A stretch of DNA of 64,000 nt from Plastoroseomonas hellenica (lineage in GTDB: Bacteria; Pseudomonadota; Alphaproteobacteria; Acetobacterales; Acetobacteraceae), in the NCBI RefSeq assembly GCF_018129085.1, contig NZ_JAAGBB010000013.1, positions 62,001 to 126,000 on the forward strand, in the 5' to 3' direction. Below the pieces are notes generated by a model. The model saw only the letters and a list, made by a program, of their open reading frames with translations. It made no database searches and had not been told where the DNA came from. Position numbers and translations under genes: made by a program. Positions 35,075 to 44,365 of this stretch are shown piece by piece (positions within the stretch are counted from its first letter, which is position 1; the number at the start of each line of letters is the position of its first letter).

Positions 35075-35241
35075 ATACCAACGGACCGGTCGCTTGACCG
35101 GTCCGAGGCCGCGAATGCGGCCCGCCGCGAGTGCGGCGTCACGCCGCAGGCGTGCTCTCCGCACGTCACGCGAATAGCGTGCTCTTCGCACGACGCCAAG
35201 CAAACCGGAGGTTTGCGCCCGGCGCCTGAGGGCGCTGGTAT
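35075..35241. repeat. Array of seven consecutive short hairpins enclosed by an outer inverted repeat
   Basis: ATACCA (35075-35080) and TGGTAT (35236-35241) enclose seven perfect stem-loops: GGACCGGTC/GACCGGTCC (35083-35104), GGCCGC/GCGGCC (35107-35122), CGCCGC/GCGGCG (35123-35138), CACGCC/GGCGTG (35140-35154), CACGC/GCGTG (35167-35181), GCAAACC/GGTTTGC (35200-35216) and GCGCC/GGCGC (35222-35235). Loops are 3-5 bases. It fills the whole gap between two convergent genes and touches the Bug stop codon. I read it as an interspersed palindromic (REP/BIME-like) element or a structured transcript end. Confidence 0.65.
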
Positions 35242-36248
35242 CAGTCTGCGCGGGCGCCGGAAGCCCGGACCAGCGGAGCCCAATCCCGGACCTCCTCGGC
35301 CACATAGGCGGCGAAGCGGTCCGGCGACCAGCCGCGCATGACCGGCGTGCCCATCTCCTCAAGCCGCGCGGCGATGCCGGTGTCGGCCAGCGCGTGCTCG
35401 ACCGCCGCCGCCATCCGGTCGACCACCGGGCGCGGCGTCGAGGAGGGGCCGAACAGGCCGAACCAGGAGTAGGCCTTGTAGGGCGGCACCCCGGCCTCCG
35501 TCATGGTCGGCACGTCCGGCATCAGGCGGGAACGCTCCTCGGCCGTGACAAAGAGGCATTTCGCCTGCCCGGACTGGTGGTAGGGCAGCAGCAGCCCATA
35601 GACATCCTGCACGAACTGGATCTCGCCGGTGATCAGCGCATTGATGGTCTGCGATCCCGCGCGATAGGGCACGTGCTCGACCTGCGCGCCGATGCGCGTC
35701 GCGAAATTGGCGTTGGCGAGATGCCCCGTGGAGCCGACGCCATTGGAGCCGTACTGGTACTTGCCGGGATTGGCGCGCAGGGTCTCGATCAACTGCTGCG
35801 CGGTGCCGACATTCCAGCCCGTCGTGGTGATGGCGAGGGTCAGCGGCACGAAGACGGTGGGCGCGATCGCCGCCAGGTCCCGCACGGGATCATAGGGGAG
35901 GTTGTGATAGAGCGCCGCCGCCACGCCGGTGGAGGCGAGGGTCGCGTGCACGAAGGTGTGCCCGTCGGTCGATTTGGCGGTGAAGTCGGTGCCGACGGTG
36001 CTGCCGCCGCCGGCGCGGTTCTCGATGACGATCGGACGTCCGAGGAAGGCGCTCATCCGCGGCGCCATGATGCGCATGATGAGGTCGGTGCTGCCGCCGG
36101 GACCATAGGGAACGACGAGCCGGATCGGCTGCGACGGCCAGGGTCCCTGCGCGCGCAGCACCGTCGGCATCGCCAGGGCGGCGACCGGCAAGGCCAGGAG
36201 GCCGCGCCTGCTTGGCGCGATGGCCGCATTCCGGAACTCGTGACGCAT
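35241..36248 (-). CDS. Bug/TctC-family solute-binding protein
   Basis: A 335-aa exported binding protein. The N-terminus has a twin-arginine-like PSRRGLLALPVAALAMPTV followed by LRAQ. The ligand loop WPSQPIRLVVPYGPGGSTDL and ENRAGGGSTVGTDF are typical, and EHVPYRAGSQTINALIT follows. The ATG is taken where the signal begins; upstream in-frame sequence lacks signal character. It is the last gene of the hyuA-hyuB-oxidase operon, 80 bp after the oxidase stop. It may bind a cyclic amide or gamma-glutamyl-type acid used by that pathway. Confidence 0.92.
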   Translation of the reverse strand: MRHEFRNAAIAPSRRGLLALPVAALAMPTVLRAQGPWPSQPIRLVVPYGPGGSTDLIMRIMAPRMSAFLGRPIVIENRAGGGSTVGTDFTAKSTDGHTFVHATLASTGVAAALYHNLPYDPVRDLAAIAPTVFVPLTLAITTTGWNVGTAQQLIETLRANPGKYQYGSNGVGSTGHLANANFATRIGAQVEHVPYRAGSQTINALITGEIQFVQDVYGLLLPYHQSGQAKCLFVTAEERSRLMPDVPTMTEAGVPPYKAYSWFGLFGPSSTPRPVVDRMAAAVEHALADTGIAARLEEMGTPVMRGWSPDRFAAYVAEEVRDWAPLVRASGARAD

Positions 36249-36328
36249 GCTCTCGTCGCCTCTTCTGCTGGTAGGAAAGCCGCGCTGGCGTCTTTGTTCG
36301 TTGGGCCCATGGCCGTTGCAATAGTCTC

Positions 36329-37657
36329 TCAGGCGCGGCGGCGATCCGCCCAATCCCGCACCTGGTAATAGGTGCCGACGACGGGGATGAACCAGGGTAC
36401 GCCGTGATAGAGGGGGTGGGTCGGCGCGCCGCCGGTGTCGAAGGCATTCACCGGCGCGGAGCCGCCCTCGATGATCTTGCGGGCGATGCCGTGGCCCAGC
36501 CAGTTCATCATCACGATGCCGCTGCCGTTGCAGCCCATCGCGTAGTGGATGCCGTCGTGCTGGCCGATATGCGGCACATAGTCGAAGGACACAGCGACCT
36601 TGCCGCCCCAGCTATTGGTGATCCTGACACCCGCGAGCTCCGGGAAGCGCTCGGTCATCAGGCGATGCAGAATGGCGGCGGTCACCCGCTCCTCCGCCGG
36701 GAAGAAGCGGGCGCGGCCGCCGAACAGCAGCCGGGTACCGTCGGGTGACAGGCGATAGTGGTTCACCACCCGCCGGGTTTCGGAGACGGCGCGGTCGCGC
36801 GGCATGATGCGCTGCGCCAGGCCCGCCGGCAGCGCCTCCGTCGCGATCATGTGGGTGGTCACCGGCAGCGCGCGGCGGCGCAGCGCCGGGATCAGCGGGC
36901 CGGTATAGCCGTTCGTGGCGATCACCACCTGGTCGGCGCGCACCGTGCCGCGCGGCGTGCGCACCTGCCAGCCGCCCGGCACCCGCTCGATCGCCTGTAC
37001 CGGCGTCATGCCATGGGCGCGGGCGCCGGCCGCGCGCGCCGCGGCCAGCAGCCCGCCAAACAGCTCGGCCGGCTGCAGATGCCCGCCGCGCCTGATCAGC
37101 ACGCCGCCGGCATAGAAATCACTGCCGATCTCCGCGCGCATCGCCTCGCGCGAGATCATGCTCGCCTCGGCACCCGCATGGGTGTTGAGGTCGTCCAGGC
37201 GGGCCTCCCAGCTCTTGCGGTGCGCCGGCGTCCATAACGCGGTCAAGCGGCCGGAGAGGCGCCAGCCGCAGCGGATCTGGTGCCGCTCGATCGTGGCCTC
37301 CAGATGCCGCATCGCGGCGGCGGCATCGCGCAGCAGGGCGTGGCGGCGCTCGACGGCGGCGCTGCGCGCGATCGCATTGCCCCCGCCCGGCGTCTTGCCG
37401 ACATTGGCCCCGCCGGTGACCTGCCCGCCGGAGCGGCTGCTCGCACCCCAGCCGAGGCGCTCCGCGTCCAGCACCAGAACGTCGCGCCCGTGTTCCGCCA
37501 AGGTCAGCGCGCAATGGACACCGGCGTAGCCGGCGCCGACCACGAGCACGTCGACCGCCTGGGGCAGCTCGGCGGGCGGATCCTCGGGCGGGGTGAAGCC
37601 GTCCCACCACCAGGGCGTGGTGCGGAAGCCCTCCGCGAAGACGGCGTCGCTGGCCAT
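36329..37657 (-). CDS. FAD-dependent oxidoreductase, gamma-glutamylputrescine-oxidase (PuuB)-like
   Basis: A 442-aa DAO-family flavoprotein. The N-terminal WWWDGF and the dinucleotide motif VLVVGAGYAGVHCALTLAEHG are followed by LGWGASSRSGGQVTGG, a PuuB-like flavin loop. The C-terminal YAMGCNGSGIVMMNWLGH is the family's closing motif. PuuB-type enzymes oxidise amine groups of gamma-glutamylated amines. The start lies 5 bp after the hyuB stop, with GGAG within the hyuB end. Its place after hyuA/hyuB supports a gamma-glutamyl or cyclic-amide pathway, but sarcosine- or amino-acid-oxidase activity is possible. Confidence 0.9.
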   Translation of the reverse strand: MASDAVFAEGFRTTPWWWDGFTPPEDPPAELPQAVDVLVVGAGYAGVHCALTLAEHGRDVLVLDAERLGWGASSRSGGQVTGGANVGKTPGGGNAIARSAAVERRHALLRDAAAAMRHLEATIERHQIRCGWRLSGRLTALWTPAHRKSWEARLDDLNTHAGAEASMISREAMRAEIGSDFYAGGVLIRRGGHLQPAELFGGLLAAARAAGARAHGMTPVQAIERVPGGWQVRTPRGTVRADQVVIATNGYTGPLIPALRRRALPVTTHMIATEALPAGLAQRIMPRDRAVSETRRVVNHYRLSPDGTRLLFGGRARFFPAEERVTAAILHRLMTERFPELAGVRITNSWGGKVAVSFDYVPHIGQHDGIHYAMGCNGSGIVMMNWLGHGIARKIIEGGSAPVNAFDTGGAPTHPLYHGVPWFIPVVGTYYQVRDWADRRRA

Positions 37658-37662
37658 GGCGC

Positions 37663-39660
37663 TCACTCCGCCGCCATGCGCCGCGCGGCGAGGGCGCGGA
37701 GCTGCGGCAAGCTCGCGAAGAGCTGGTCCCAGGCGGCGCGCACCGCGGCCGCGCCACCGCGCTCGACCGTCACCGTCTCCATCAGGCGGCGCTTCACGAA
37801 ATGGCGCCAATGGACCGGCAGGTCAGCCAGGATCTCCGTCAGCGCGCCATAGGCGTCCTTGTCCCAGATGCGCTCGAAGGCCTCGCGTTCCGGCCCGAAG
37901 CCGAAATGCGGGAGAGGGGCATTGCTCCGGCGTTTGGCACGCAGGACCTCCGTTGCCACCTCGTCCAGCGCCTCGCCGCGGATGACCACGCCGTAATCGG
38001 CCTCCGCCGCGTCCTGCGTGACATAGCCACAGACGACGTCGCGCAGCACGCGCGCGGGCTCGCGTTCCAGCGGATCGCCGCGCCCGCCGCCGCCGGGGGA
38101 GGTGATGGAGACGATATCGCCTGGGTTGGCGTTGAAGGTATCGACGTTGTTCAGCACGCGCTCATGTGGTTGGCCGGGATTGAGCAGCATGCGCGACGGC
38201 GCGCCGGGGCCGCCGCCGAGGATGCCCCAGGCGCGGAAGCGGCAGCGGTCGCGGTTGCGGGCGGTGATGCGGGTATTGGGCGTGAAGGCCTCGAACTCCA
38301 TCTTGGTGGCGAGGCCGCCGCGCCAGCGCCCGGCACCGCCGGTGCCGGAGGCGAGGCCGTAATGGCGGAAGCGGATCGGCACCTCGGCCTCGGTGATCTC
38401 GATGGGGGTGTTCTTGAGATAGGCGGCATCGGCGCCCGATCCGTCGGTGCCGTCGCCATGCGGCATGCCGCCGCCGCCGCCGACCACCGGGTTGATGGCG
38501 GCGATCATCGCCTCCCCGGTGCGGTCGTCATGGGTCATGACGTTGACGATGGAGGAGGAGCCGGCGGGTGCGGCCGGCATCCGCTCCGGCATCGCCAGGC
38601 CGAAGACGCCGAACATCAGGCTGCGCAGCCTCGCGCAGGTGAGCGACCGCATGCCGACCGCGGCCGGGAAGGACGGGTTCACCACCGTGCCTTCCGGCAG
38701 GATGCAGGTGAAGGGCCGCGTCAACCCGTAGTTCAGCATGAGGTTCGGGTTGAGCGAGAAGAGCACGTAATAGACGCCGACCAGCATCAGCGTGTGGCGC
38801 GGGTTGCCCCCCGTGGGCACGTTGAGCGAGGAGGTGAGCTGCGGATCACTGCCGGTGAAGTCGAGCTCCGCCGCATCGCCCCGGATGCGCAGCGTCACGG
38901 CGAGCCGCGCCGGATGACCATCCGGCCCATCTTCATCCGCGAAATCGGAGAAGAAGTAGTCGCCATCGGGGATGGAGCGCAGGATCTCCCGCGCCTGGTG
39001 CTCCGCATAATCCTGCAGGTCGGACAGGCCCTGGACCAGCGTTTCCGTCCCGAAGCGTGCGATCATCTCGCGCAGCTTGCGCTCCCCGGTGTTCAGCGCG
39101 CCGACGAAGGCCTTCAAATCGCCGAGGTTCTGCTCGGGCTTGCGCACGTTCAGCAGCATCACGTCGAGAAGCTGCTGGTTCAGCACGCCTTCGCGGTAGA
39201 GGAAGGACGGGCGGAAGCGGATGCCCTCCTGATGCACCTCGGTCAGCGCGCGGGAGAGGCTGGCCGGCACGGCGCCGCCCATATCGGTGTTGTGGATATG
39301 GCCGGAGACGAAGCAGACCAGCTTGCCGTCGTGGAAGATCGGCTTCCACATGTGCAGGTCCGGCACATGGGTGGAGAGGAAGCCGGAATAGGGATCGTTG
39401 GTGAAGGCGATGTCGCCCGGCCGGTAATCCTCCAGCATCGCGATGGCCTTCCCGTAGTTCAGCCCGGGATACCAGGTGGCGCCGAGGTCCATCGGGACGC
39501 CGACCGTATGCCCGGCCGCGTCCAGGACCTGGATGGTGAAGTCCTCAGTCTCCTTCACGAAGGTCGAATGCGCGGTGCGGTACAATGTGTAGGCCATGTT
39601 CTCCGCCGCGGCGCGGCAGTGATTGGCCAGGATCTGCAGGGTGACCTTGTCGATCGCCAT
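37663..39660 (-). CDS. hyuB: Hydantoinase B/oxoprolinase family protein
   Basis: A 665-aa subunit of an ATP-dependent cyclic-amide hydrolase (N-methylhydantoinase, 5-oxoprolinase or acetone-carboxylase-like family). It begins MAIDKVTLQILANHCRAAAE. Family stretches include DIAFTNDPYSGFLSTHVPD, SGHIHNTDMGGAVP and the Gly-rich MPHGDGTDG region. ATG 39660 has GGAG about 9 bp ahead; an in-frame GTG at 39669 overlaps the hyuA stop. It follows hyuA directly, and the two should form the complex. The exact ring substrate is not readable from sequence. Confidence 0.93.
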   Translation of the reverse strand: MAIDKVTLQILANHCRAAAENMAYTLYRTAHSTFVKETEDFTIQVLDAAGHTVGVPMDLGATWYPGLNYGKAIAMLEDYRPGDIAFTNDPYSGFLSTHVPDLHMWKPIFHDGKLVCFVSGHIHNTDMGGAVPASLSRALTEVHQEGIRFRPSFLYREGVLNQQLLDVMLLNVRKPEQNLGDLKAFVGALNTGERKLREMIARFGTETLVQGLSDLQDYAEHQAREILRSIPDGDYFFSDFADEDGPDGHPARLAVTLRIRGDAAELDFTGSDPQLTSSLNVPTGGNPRHTLMLVGVYYVLFSLNPNLMLNYGLTRPFTCILPEGTVVNPSFPAAVGMRSLTCARLRSLMFGVFGLAMPERMPAAPAGSSSIVNVMTHDDRTGEAMIAAINPVVGGGGGMPHGDGTDGSGADAAYLKNTPIEITEAEVPIRFRHYGLASGTGGAGRWRGGLATKMEFEAFTPNTRITARNRDRCRFRAWGILGGGPGAPSRMLLNPGQPHERVLNNVDTFNANPGDIVSITSPGGGGRGDPLEREPARVLRDVVCGYVTQDAAEADYGVVIRGEALDEVATEVLRAKRRSNAPLPHFGFGPEREAFERIWDKDAYGALTEILADLPVHWRHFVKRRLMETVTVERGGAAAVRAAWDQLFASLPQLRALAARRMAAE

Positions 39661-39665
39661 GGCTC

Positions 39666-41708
39666 TCACTCCGCCACGTCAAGGAGGATGTTGCCCATCG
39701 CATCGACATGGGCGGCGAAGCCGGGCGGGATGCAGCTCGTGGTGTCGTCCTGCGCCACCACGCAGGGGCCGGCGAAGTGCTGCCCGGCGGCGAGGGCGGC
39801 GCGGCGATAGAGGGGCACCTCATGCCAGCCCGCATCGAAGAAGACCCGCAGCATCCGCTCCGGCACCGCATCGCCATCGCCGCGCGGCGGGGGCTGCATG
39901 GCGGGGCGTGGCGGGCTGCCCGCCATCACCAGGCGCAGATTGACGATCTGCGCCGGCGCCTCGCGGTCGGCGAAATCGTAGATCGCCTCATGCGCCGCGT
40001 GGAAGGCATCCGCGATGGCCACGGTGTCACCCGCCTTCACCGCGGCATCCGGCAGCGCCACCTCGATCTCGAAGGACTGGCCGCGATACCGCATGTCGGC
40101 GAACCAGGTGGCCTGGGCCGGACCTGCGAAGCGCTGCTCCTCGCGTAGCCAGGTGAGGCCGAGCGCTTCGAGCGACACCGCCTCGCGCGCGATGCGTGGG
40201 CCTTCGGCAGGCTCGGCATCGGCGAAGAGGGTGCGGATGAAGTCGTTGCGGATATCCGCGACCAGCCCGCCAAGCGCGCTGACCACGCCGGGCCGCGCCG
40301 GCACCATCACCCGGCGCATGCCGAGCTCGCGGGCCAGGAAGCAGCCGAGCATCGGCCCGGCGCCGCCGAAGGTCAGCAGGGCGAAGTCGCGGGGATCGAC
40401 GCCGGACCGCGCCACCAGCTTGTTCACCTCGACGAACATGCCGGAGATGGCGATCCGGATGATGGCTTCCGCCGCCGCCTCCGCGCTGAGGCCCATGGGC
40501 TTCGCCACCGTCTCGATCGCCGCGCGCGCCAGCGCCGGATCGGGGCGCAGCGCGCCATAGGCGAGCTCGTGCTGGCCGAGAAAGCCGCAGACCGTGAAGG
40601 CATCGGTGATGGTCGGCCGCGTGCCGCCACGCCCGTAGCAGGCCGGGCCGGGGTCGGAGCCGGCGCTTTCGGGGCCGACCTTCAGCACGCCAAAATCATC
40701 GACCCAGGCGATGGAGCCGCCGCCATCGCCGATCGAGGTGACCGAGACGGTCGGGATGTAGAGCGGCAGGTCGCCGATCTTCTCGCCGAGGCCGTATTGC
40801 GGCTGGCCATCGACGATCAGCGCCACATCCGCGCTGGTGCCCCCGATGTCGAGGGTGATGACGTGATCCTGCCGGGCCTGGCGCGCCAGGAACGCCGCGC
40901 CGATGACGCCGGACGCGGTGCCGGAGAGCACCATGCTCACGCAGTTCCGCTTGCCCAGTGCCGCCGACATGATGCCGCCATTCGATTTGGTGATCAGCGG
41001 CTCCGCCGGCACGCCGCGCGCCTTCAGCCCGCCGATCAGGTTGTCGAGGTAGTCGCGCACCTTGGGGTGGACATAGCCGTTGATCAGCGCCGTGGTGGTC
41101 CGTTCATACTCGCGGATCACCGGCCAGACCTCGGTGGAGCGGAAGACGAAGAGCTCCGGCGCCACGCGCTCCGCGATCGCCGTCGCGCGTTCCTCATGGG
41201 CCGAGTTGCGATAAGCGTTGAGGAGGGAGACGATGATCCCGTCCACGCCCTTCGCTTGCGCTGCCTTGACGGCACGCACCACGCTCTCCTCGTCGAGCGG
41301 CGCCTCTTCTTCGCCATCGGCCAGGATGCGGCCGGTGACGCCGAAGACGCAGTCGCGGGACACCAACGGCGCGCCGCGGCGGGAAAAGAGGCTGTAGGCC
41401 TCCGGCATGCGGAGCCGCGCCAGCTCCACGACATCCTCGAATCCGGCGGTCGCCAGCATCGCGAGCCGCGCGCCCTTGCGCTGGATGACCGTGTTGATGC
41501 CGACCGTCGTGCCATGGACGAAGCTCGTGATCTGCTCCGGTTCGGCGCCATGCCGCTCCCGCAGGATCTCGAGGCCGCGCAGCAGCTCGGCGCCGGGGGT
41601 CGCCGGCGTGGTCAGGACCTTCAGGCTGTGCAGCTCAGCCGTGTCCTCGTTCCACAGACAGAAGTCGATGAAGGTGCCGCCGATATCGACGCCGACGCGA
41701 AAGCTCAT
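39666..41708 (-). CDS. hyuA: Hydantoinase A/oxoprolinase family protein
   Basis: A 680-aa ATP-binding subunit partnering HyuB. It starts MSFRVGVDIGGTFIDFCLWN, the first phosphate motif of the actin-like ATPase fold. A second motif, LDIGGTSADVALIVDG, lies near residue 285. SFVHGTTVGINTVIQRKGA is also a family hallmark. The complex uses ATP to open hydantoin or 5-oxoproline-type rings. It is the first gene of the operon hyuA-hyuB-oxidase-Bug and is divergent from a LysR gene with a CATA/TATG palindrome between them. Confidence 0.94.
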   Translation of the reverse strand: MSFRVGVDIGGTFIDFCLWNEDTAELHSLKVLTTPATPGAELLRGLEILRERHGAEPEQITSFVHGTTVGINTVIQRKGARLAMLATAGFEDVVELARLRMPEAYSLFSRRGAPLVSRDCVFGVTGRILADGEEEAPLDEESVVRAVKAAQAKGVDGIIVSLLNAYRNSAHEERATAIAERVAPELFVFRSTEVWPVIREYERTTTALINGYVHPKVRDYLDNLIGGLKARGVPAEPLITKSNGGIMSAALGKRNCVSMVLSGTASGVIGAAFLARQARQDHVITLDIGGTSADVALIVDGQPQYGLGEKIGDLPLYIPTVSVTSIGDGGGSIAWVDDFGVLKVGPESAGSDPGPACYGRGGTRPTITDAFTVCGFLGQHELAYGALRPDPALARAAIETVAKPMGLSAEAAAEAIIRIAISGMFVEVNKLVARSGVDPRDFALLTFGGAGPMLGCFLARELGMRRVMVPARPGVVSALGGLVADIRNDFIRTLFADAEPAEGPRIAREAVSLEALGLTWLREEQRFAGPAQATWFADMRYRGQSFEIEVALPDAAVKAGDTVAIADAFHAAHEAIYDFADREAPAQIVNLRLVMAGSPPRPAMQPPPRGDGDAVPERMLRVFFDAGWHEVPLYRRAALAAGQHFAGPCVVAQDDTTSCIPPGFAAHVDAMGNILLDVAE

Positions 41709-41804
41709 GCCGTACCGCATCCCATTCCGTGCCCTGACCGGGCGCAACGGCTGCCGATTATGGGCATGGAAGGCTGGTGATCCACACCAGATTTGGCGCA
41801 ATGT

Positions 41805-41821
41805 CATATCCTGCGGTTATG
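41805..41821. promoter_or_regulatory. Candidate LysR-type box between hyuA and LysR genes
   Basis: CATA and TATG are inverted arms around 9 bp and contain the T-N11-A pattern of LTTR boxes. The site lies 12 bp before the LysR ATG and about 97 bp before the hyuA ATG, as expected for autoregulated divergent control. The arms are only 4 bp, so confidence is limited. Confidence 0.35.
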
Positions 41822-41832
41822 GGATTCGCGGG

Positions 41833-42720
41833 ATGAACGCGCGCCAGATCGAGATCTTCCACGCCGTGATGCGCATGCGCAGCGTCACCGGTGCAGCCGC
41901 CTTCCTCGGCATCTCCCAGCCCGCGGTGAGCAAATCGCTGAAGCAGGCCGAGGATGGCATCGGCTTTCCGCTGTTCCGCACCGTGAAGGGGCGGCTGCTG
42001 CCGACCGCGGAAGCCGAGCGCCTGCTGCCCGATGCCGAGCGCATCCTGCGCGACGTCGCCGCCTTCACCCGGCTCACCGGCGAGATCAGCACGGGCGGCG
42101 CGGGCCTGGTGCGTGTCACCGCCTCCTCGTCCCTTTCCACCGCCCTGATGCCGCGCGCGGTGGCGCGATTCCAGCGCAGCCATCCGCTGGTTCGAGTCTC
42201 CTCCCATCTGCTGCCCGCCCGGGACGCGGCGGAGACGGTGCTGGCGGGTCAGGCCGATCTCGGCCTCTGTCTCTCGCCGGCGGCGATCCCGGGGCTCGCG
42301 GTGCGCAGCCTGCCGGGGCCGCGGATGATCGTGATCGCCCCGGAAGGTCATGCGCTGCTGCGCCGCCGCGTTGTGCAGCCGACCGACATCGCGCCCTATC
42401 CGCTCGTCTCCTTCGGGCAGGAGACCTATTTCGGGCAGGTCCTGGACGAGACCTTTGCCGCCGCGGGGCTGAAGCGGGAAGTGGCGCTGCAGGTGACGAT
42501 GAGCATCTCCGCCGCCTGCCATGTGCGCGCCGGTGCCGGCGTCGCGATCGTGGATGGTTTCACGCGCCAGCTCGGCCTGGCCGGGCTCGGCTGGCGGCCC
42601 TTCGTGCCCACGATCCTGCTGCCGGTGACCCTGATGACGCAGGAGACGCGGGCCGTGCCCCAACTCGCCGCTGCCTTCGCCCAGGCGCTGGCGGCGGAGC
42701 TCGAGGATATGGCGGCATGA
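41833..42720 (+). CDS. LysR-family transcriptional regulator
   Basis: A 295-aa LTTR. The helix-turn-helix runs from MNARQIEIFHAVMRMRSVTG through FLGISQPAVSKSLKQAEDGI, in a GcvA/CynR-like style. The ligand domain begins about residue 92 (LVRVTASSSLSTALMPRAV). The ATG has GGG 3-5 bp ahead. It is divergent from hyuA and convergent with the gamma-glutamyltransferase-like gene, and a stop-codon hairpin separates the two stops. It most likely controls the hyuAB operon. Confidence 0.93.
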   Translation: MNARQIEIFHAVMRMRSVTGAAAFLGISQPAVSKSLKQAEDGIGFPLFRTVKGRLLPTAEAERLLPDAERILRDVAAFTRLTGEISTGGAGLVRVTASSSLSTALMPRAVARFQRSHPLVRVSSHLLPARDAAETVLAGQADLGLCLSPAAIPGLAVRSLPGPRMIVIAPEGHALLRRRVVQPTDIAPYPLVSFGQETYFGQVLDETFAAAGLKREVALQVTMSISAACHVRAGAGVAIVDGFTRQLGLAGLGWRPFVPTILLPVTLMTQETRAVPQLAAAFAQALAAELEDMAA

Positions 42721-42723
42721 GCA

Positions 42724-42741
42724 GGTGGCGGTTACGCCACC
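42724..42741. terminator. Convergent-gene hairpin with a stop codon in its loop
   Basis: GGTGGCG (42724-42730) and CGCCACC (42735-42741) form a perfect 7-bp stem. The loop GTTA holds the TAA stop (minus strand) of the gamma-glutamyltransferase-like gene. The LysR gene stops 3 bp to the left. The arrangement repeats that at 10957. There is no U-tract. Confidence 0.45.
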
Positions 42742-44339
42742 ATCACCATTCCATCCCGTTGCGGATCCGCGCCGCCGCTGCAGACGCCATCCCGGATCAG
42801 CAGGCCATGCGGGGCGCCGAAGGCGTAGCTCTGGTAGGAGCGCGCGATCGGATAGCCCATGTCCGTCAGCGCCGCGGTCGTGGCGTGCGGGATGCGGTTG
42901 GCGACGTCGATGGTGTCGCTGAGCGCCACGATGCGGGGCGCCGCGACCGCCTCGCTCATGCTCATGCCGAAATCCACGACGTTCATGATCGCCTGCGCGA
43001 TGGCGGGCACGATGTAGGTGCCGCCGGGGGCCGCCAGCACCATGCAGGGCTCGTCGTCGCGGAACAGGATGGTGGGCGCCATGGCGCTGGCTCGGCTCTT
43101 GCCCGGTGCGATGGAGGCGGCGCGGCCGGGGCGCGGATCGAAGCCGCTCATGCAGCCATTGAACATGAAGCCCAGGCCTGGCGTGATGACGCCGGAAGGA
43201 ATGCCCAGCGTATGCGTCAGCGCCACCGCATTGCCCGCGGCATCCACGACGCAAACCACGGTGGTGTCCGGCGGGTCCCTGGGTTGCCCCGCGCGCGGCA
43301 CGCTCGCCTTCTCGCCCGCGCGGATGCGCGCCGCGAGCCCGGCGCAATGCGCACGCGACAGCAGGCGGTCCAGCGGCACGTCGACGAAATCGGGGTCGCC
43401 CATATGGGCGTCCTTGTCGATGGTCATCCACTTCATCGCCTCGGCGAGGATGTGGAGATGCTCCGGGCTGTTGTGTTCCAGCGCGCGAAGGTCGAATTCC
43501 TCCAGGATATGCAGCAGCTCGATCAGTGACCCGCCGCCGGCCGGCGGCGGGTTGGAGGCGACGCGGAGGCCCCGGTAGGAACCCCAGCTCGGGGCCTTCT
43601 CCCGCACGCGATAGCCAGTCAGGTCCTCCATGGTCATCAGCCCGCCCCTGGCCCTGAAGTCGGCCACCATCTCCTCCGCGATCGCGCCGCGGTAAAAGAT
43701 GTCGGCGCCGCCCCTGGCGATGCGCTCCAGCGTGCGGGCCATGTCCGGGTTGTGCAGCGTGTCGCCCGGGCGCTTCAGCGTGCCGTCGGGGCGGCAATAG
43801 ACCTGCCGGCCGGTCTCGCTGAAGCGGAGCTTGTCCGCGGTGTTCACCTGCCCGTCGCCACCATGGTCGATCGCCCAGTAGTAATGGACATAGGGCCGCA
43901 CCATGACGCCGCGATGCGCCTGGGCGATCGCCGGCGCCATGACATCAGCGAGATCCATGCTGCCGAAGCGCGACAGCGCCTCGGTATAGCCCGCGACATT
44001 GCCCGGCGTGCCGACCGAGCCGTAGCCGATGTCGTTGCTCTGGTCCCTCAGCAGGAAGACGAAGCCGTCGCGCGACTGGCCGATGAACTTGTGGGCCCAC
44101 ATGGTGGGGGTTGCCGCCAGCGGCGCGCGGGCGAAGAATTCCAGCACCGTGTGCACGCCCCGCTTCGGCATGCAGATCTGCATGCTGCCGAAGCCGCCGA
44201 TGCCGCACATCTGCGGATCCACCACGCCCTGGCTGAAGGCGCAGGCGATGGCGGCATCCACCGCATTGCCGCCGCGCCGCAGCACCTCGACCCCCGCTTC
44301 CACCGATTCCGGCTGGGGTGCGACCACCATGCCCCGCAT
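42732..44339 (-). CDS. Gamma-glutamyltransferase family protein, cytoplasmic-type
   Basis: A 535-aa member of the gamma-glutamyltransferase/acylase family (N-terminal nucleophile hydrolases that self-cleave at a Thr). MVVAPQPESVEAGVEVLRRG and GGNAVDAAIACAFSQGVVDP are the usual N-terminal motifs, and PPPAGGGSLIELL follows. The cleavage Thr is probably Thr359 in DTTVVCVVDAAGNAVA. The canonical TTHxSVVD is changed here, with Val for His and Cys for Ser. There is no signal peptide, unlike periplasmic GGTs. It is last in the CocE-SBP-GAF-Bug-GGT operon. It may remove gamma-glutamyl groups or act as a beta-lactam-acylase-like amidase. Confidence 0.9.
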   Translation of the reverse strand: MRGMVVAPQPESVEAGVEVLRRGGNAVDAAIACAFSQGVVDPQMCGIGGFGSMQICMPKRGVHTVLEFFARAPLAATPTMWAHKFIGQSRDGFVFLLRDQSNDIGYGSVGTPGNVAGYTEALSRFGSMDLADVMAPAIAQAHRGVMVRPYVHYYWAIDHGGDGQVNTADKLRFSETGRQVYCRPDGTLKRPGDTLHNPDMARTLERIARGGADIFYRGAIAEEMVADFRARGGLMTMEDLTGYRVREKAPSWGSYRGLRVASNPPPAGGGSLIELLHILEEFDLRALEHNSPEHLHILAEAMKWMTIDKDAHMGDPDFVDVPLDRLLSRAHCAGLAARIRAGEKASVPRAGQPRDPPDTTVVCVVDAAGNAVALTHTLGIPSGVITPGLGFMFNGCMSGFDPRPGRAASIAPGKSRASAMAPTILFRDDEPCMVLAAPGGTYIVPAIAQAIMNVVDFGMSMSEAVAAPRIVALSDTIDVANRIPHATTAALTDMGYPIARSYQSYAFGAPHGLLIRDGVCSGGADPQRDGMVMVA

Positions 44340-44365
44340 CCGACGTCTCCCTTTTCAGTGCATCT

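Noticed and set aside
37801-39810. 669-codon open frame on the + strand
   Set aside because: It lies antisense to hyuB. Its product is Arg/Ala/Gly/His-rich with no family motif, a usual by-product of high GC, while hyuB on the other strand has clear motifs.
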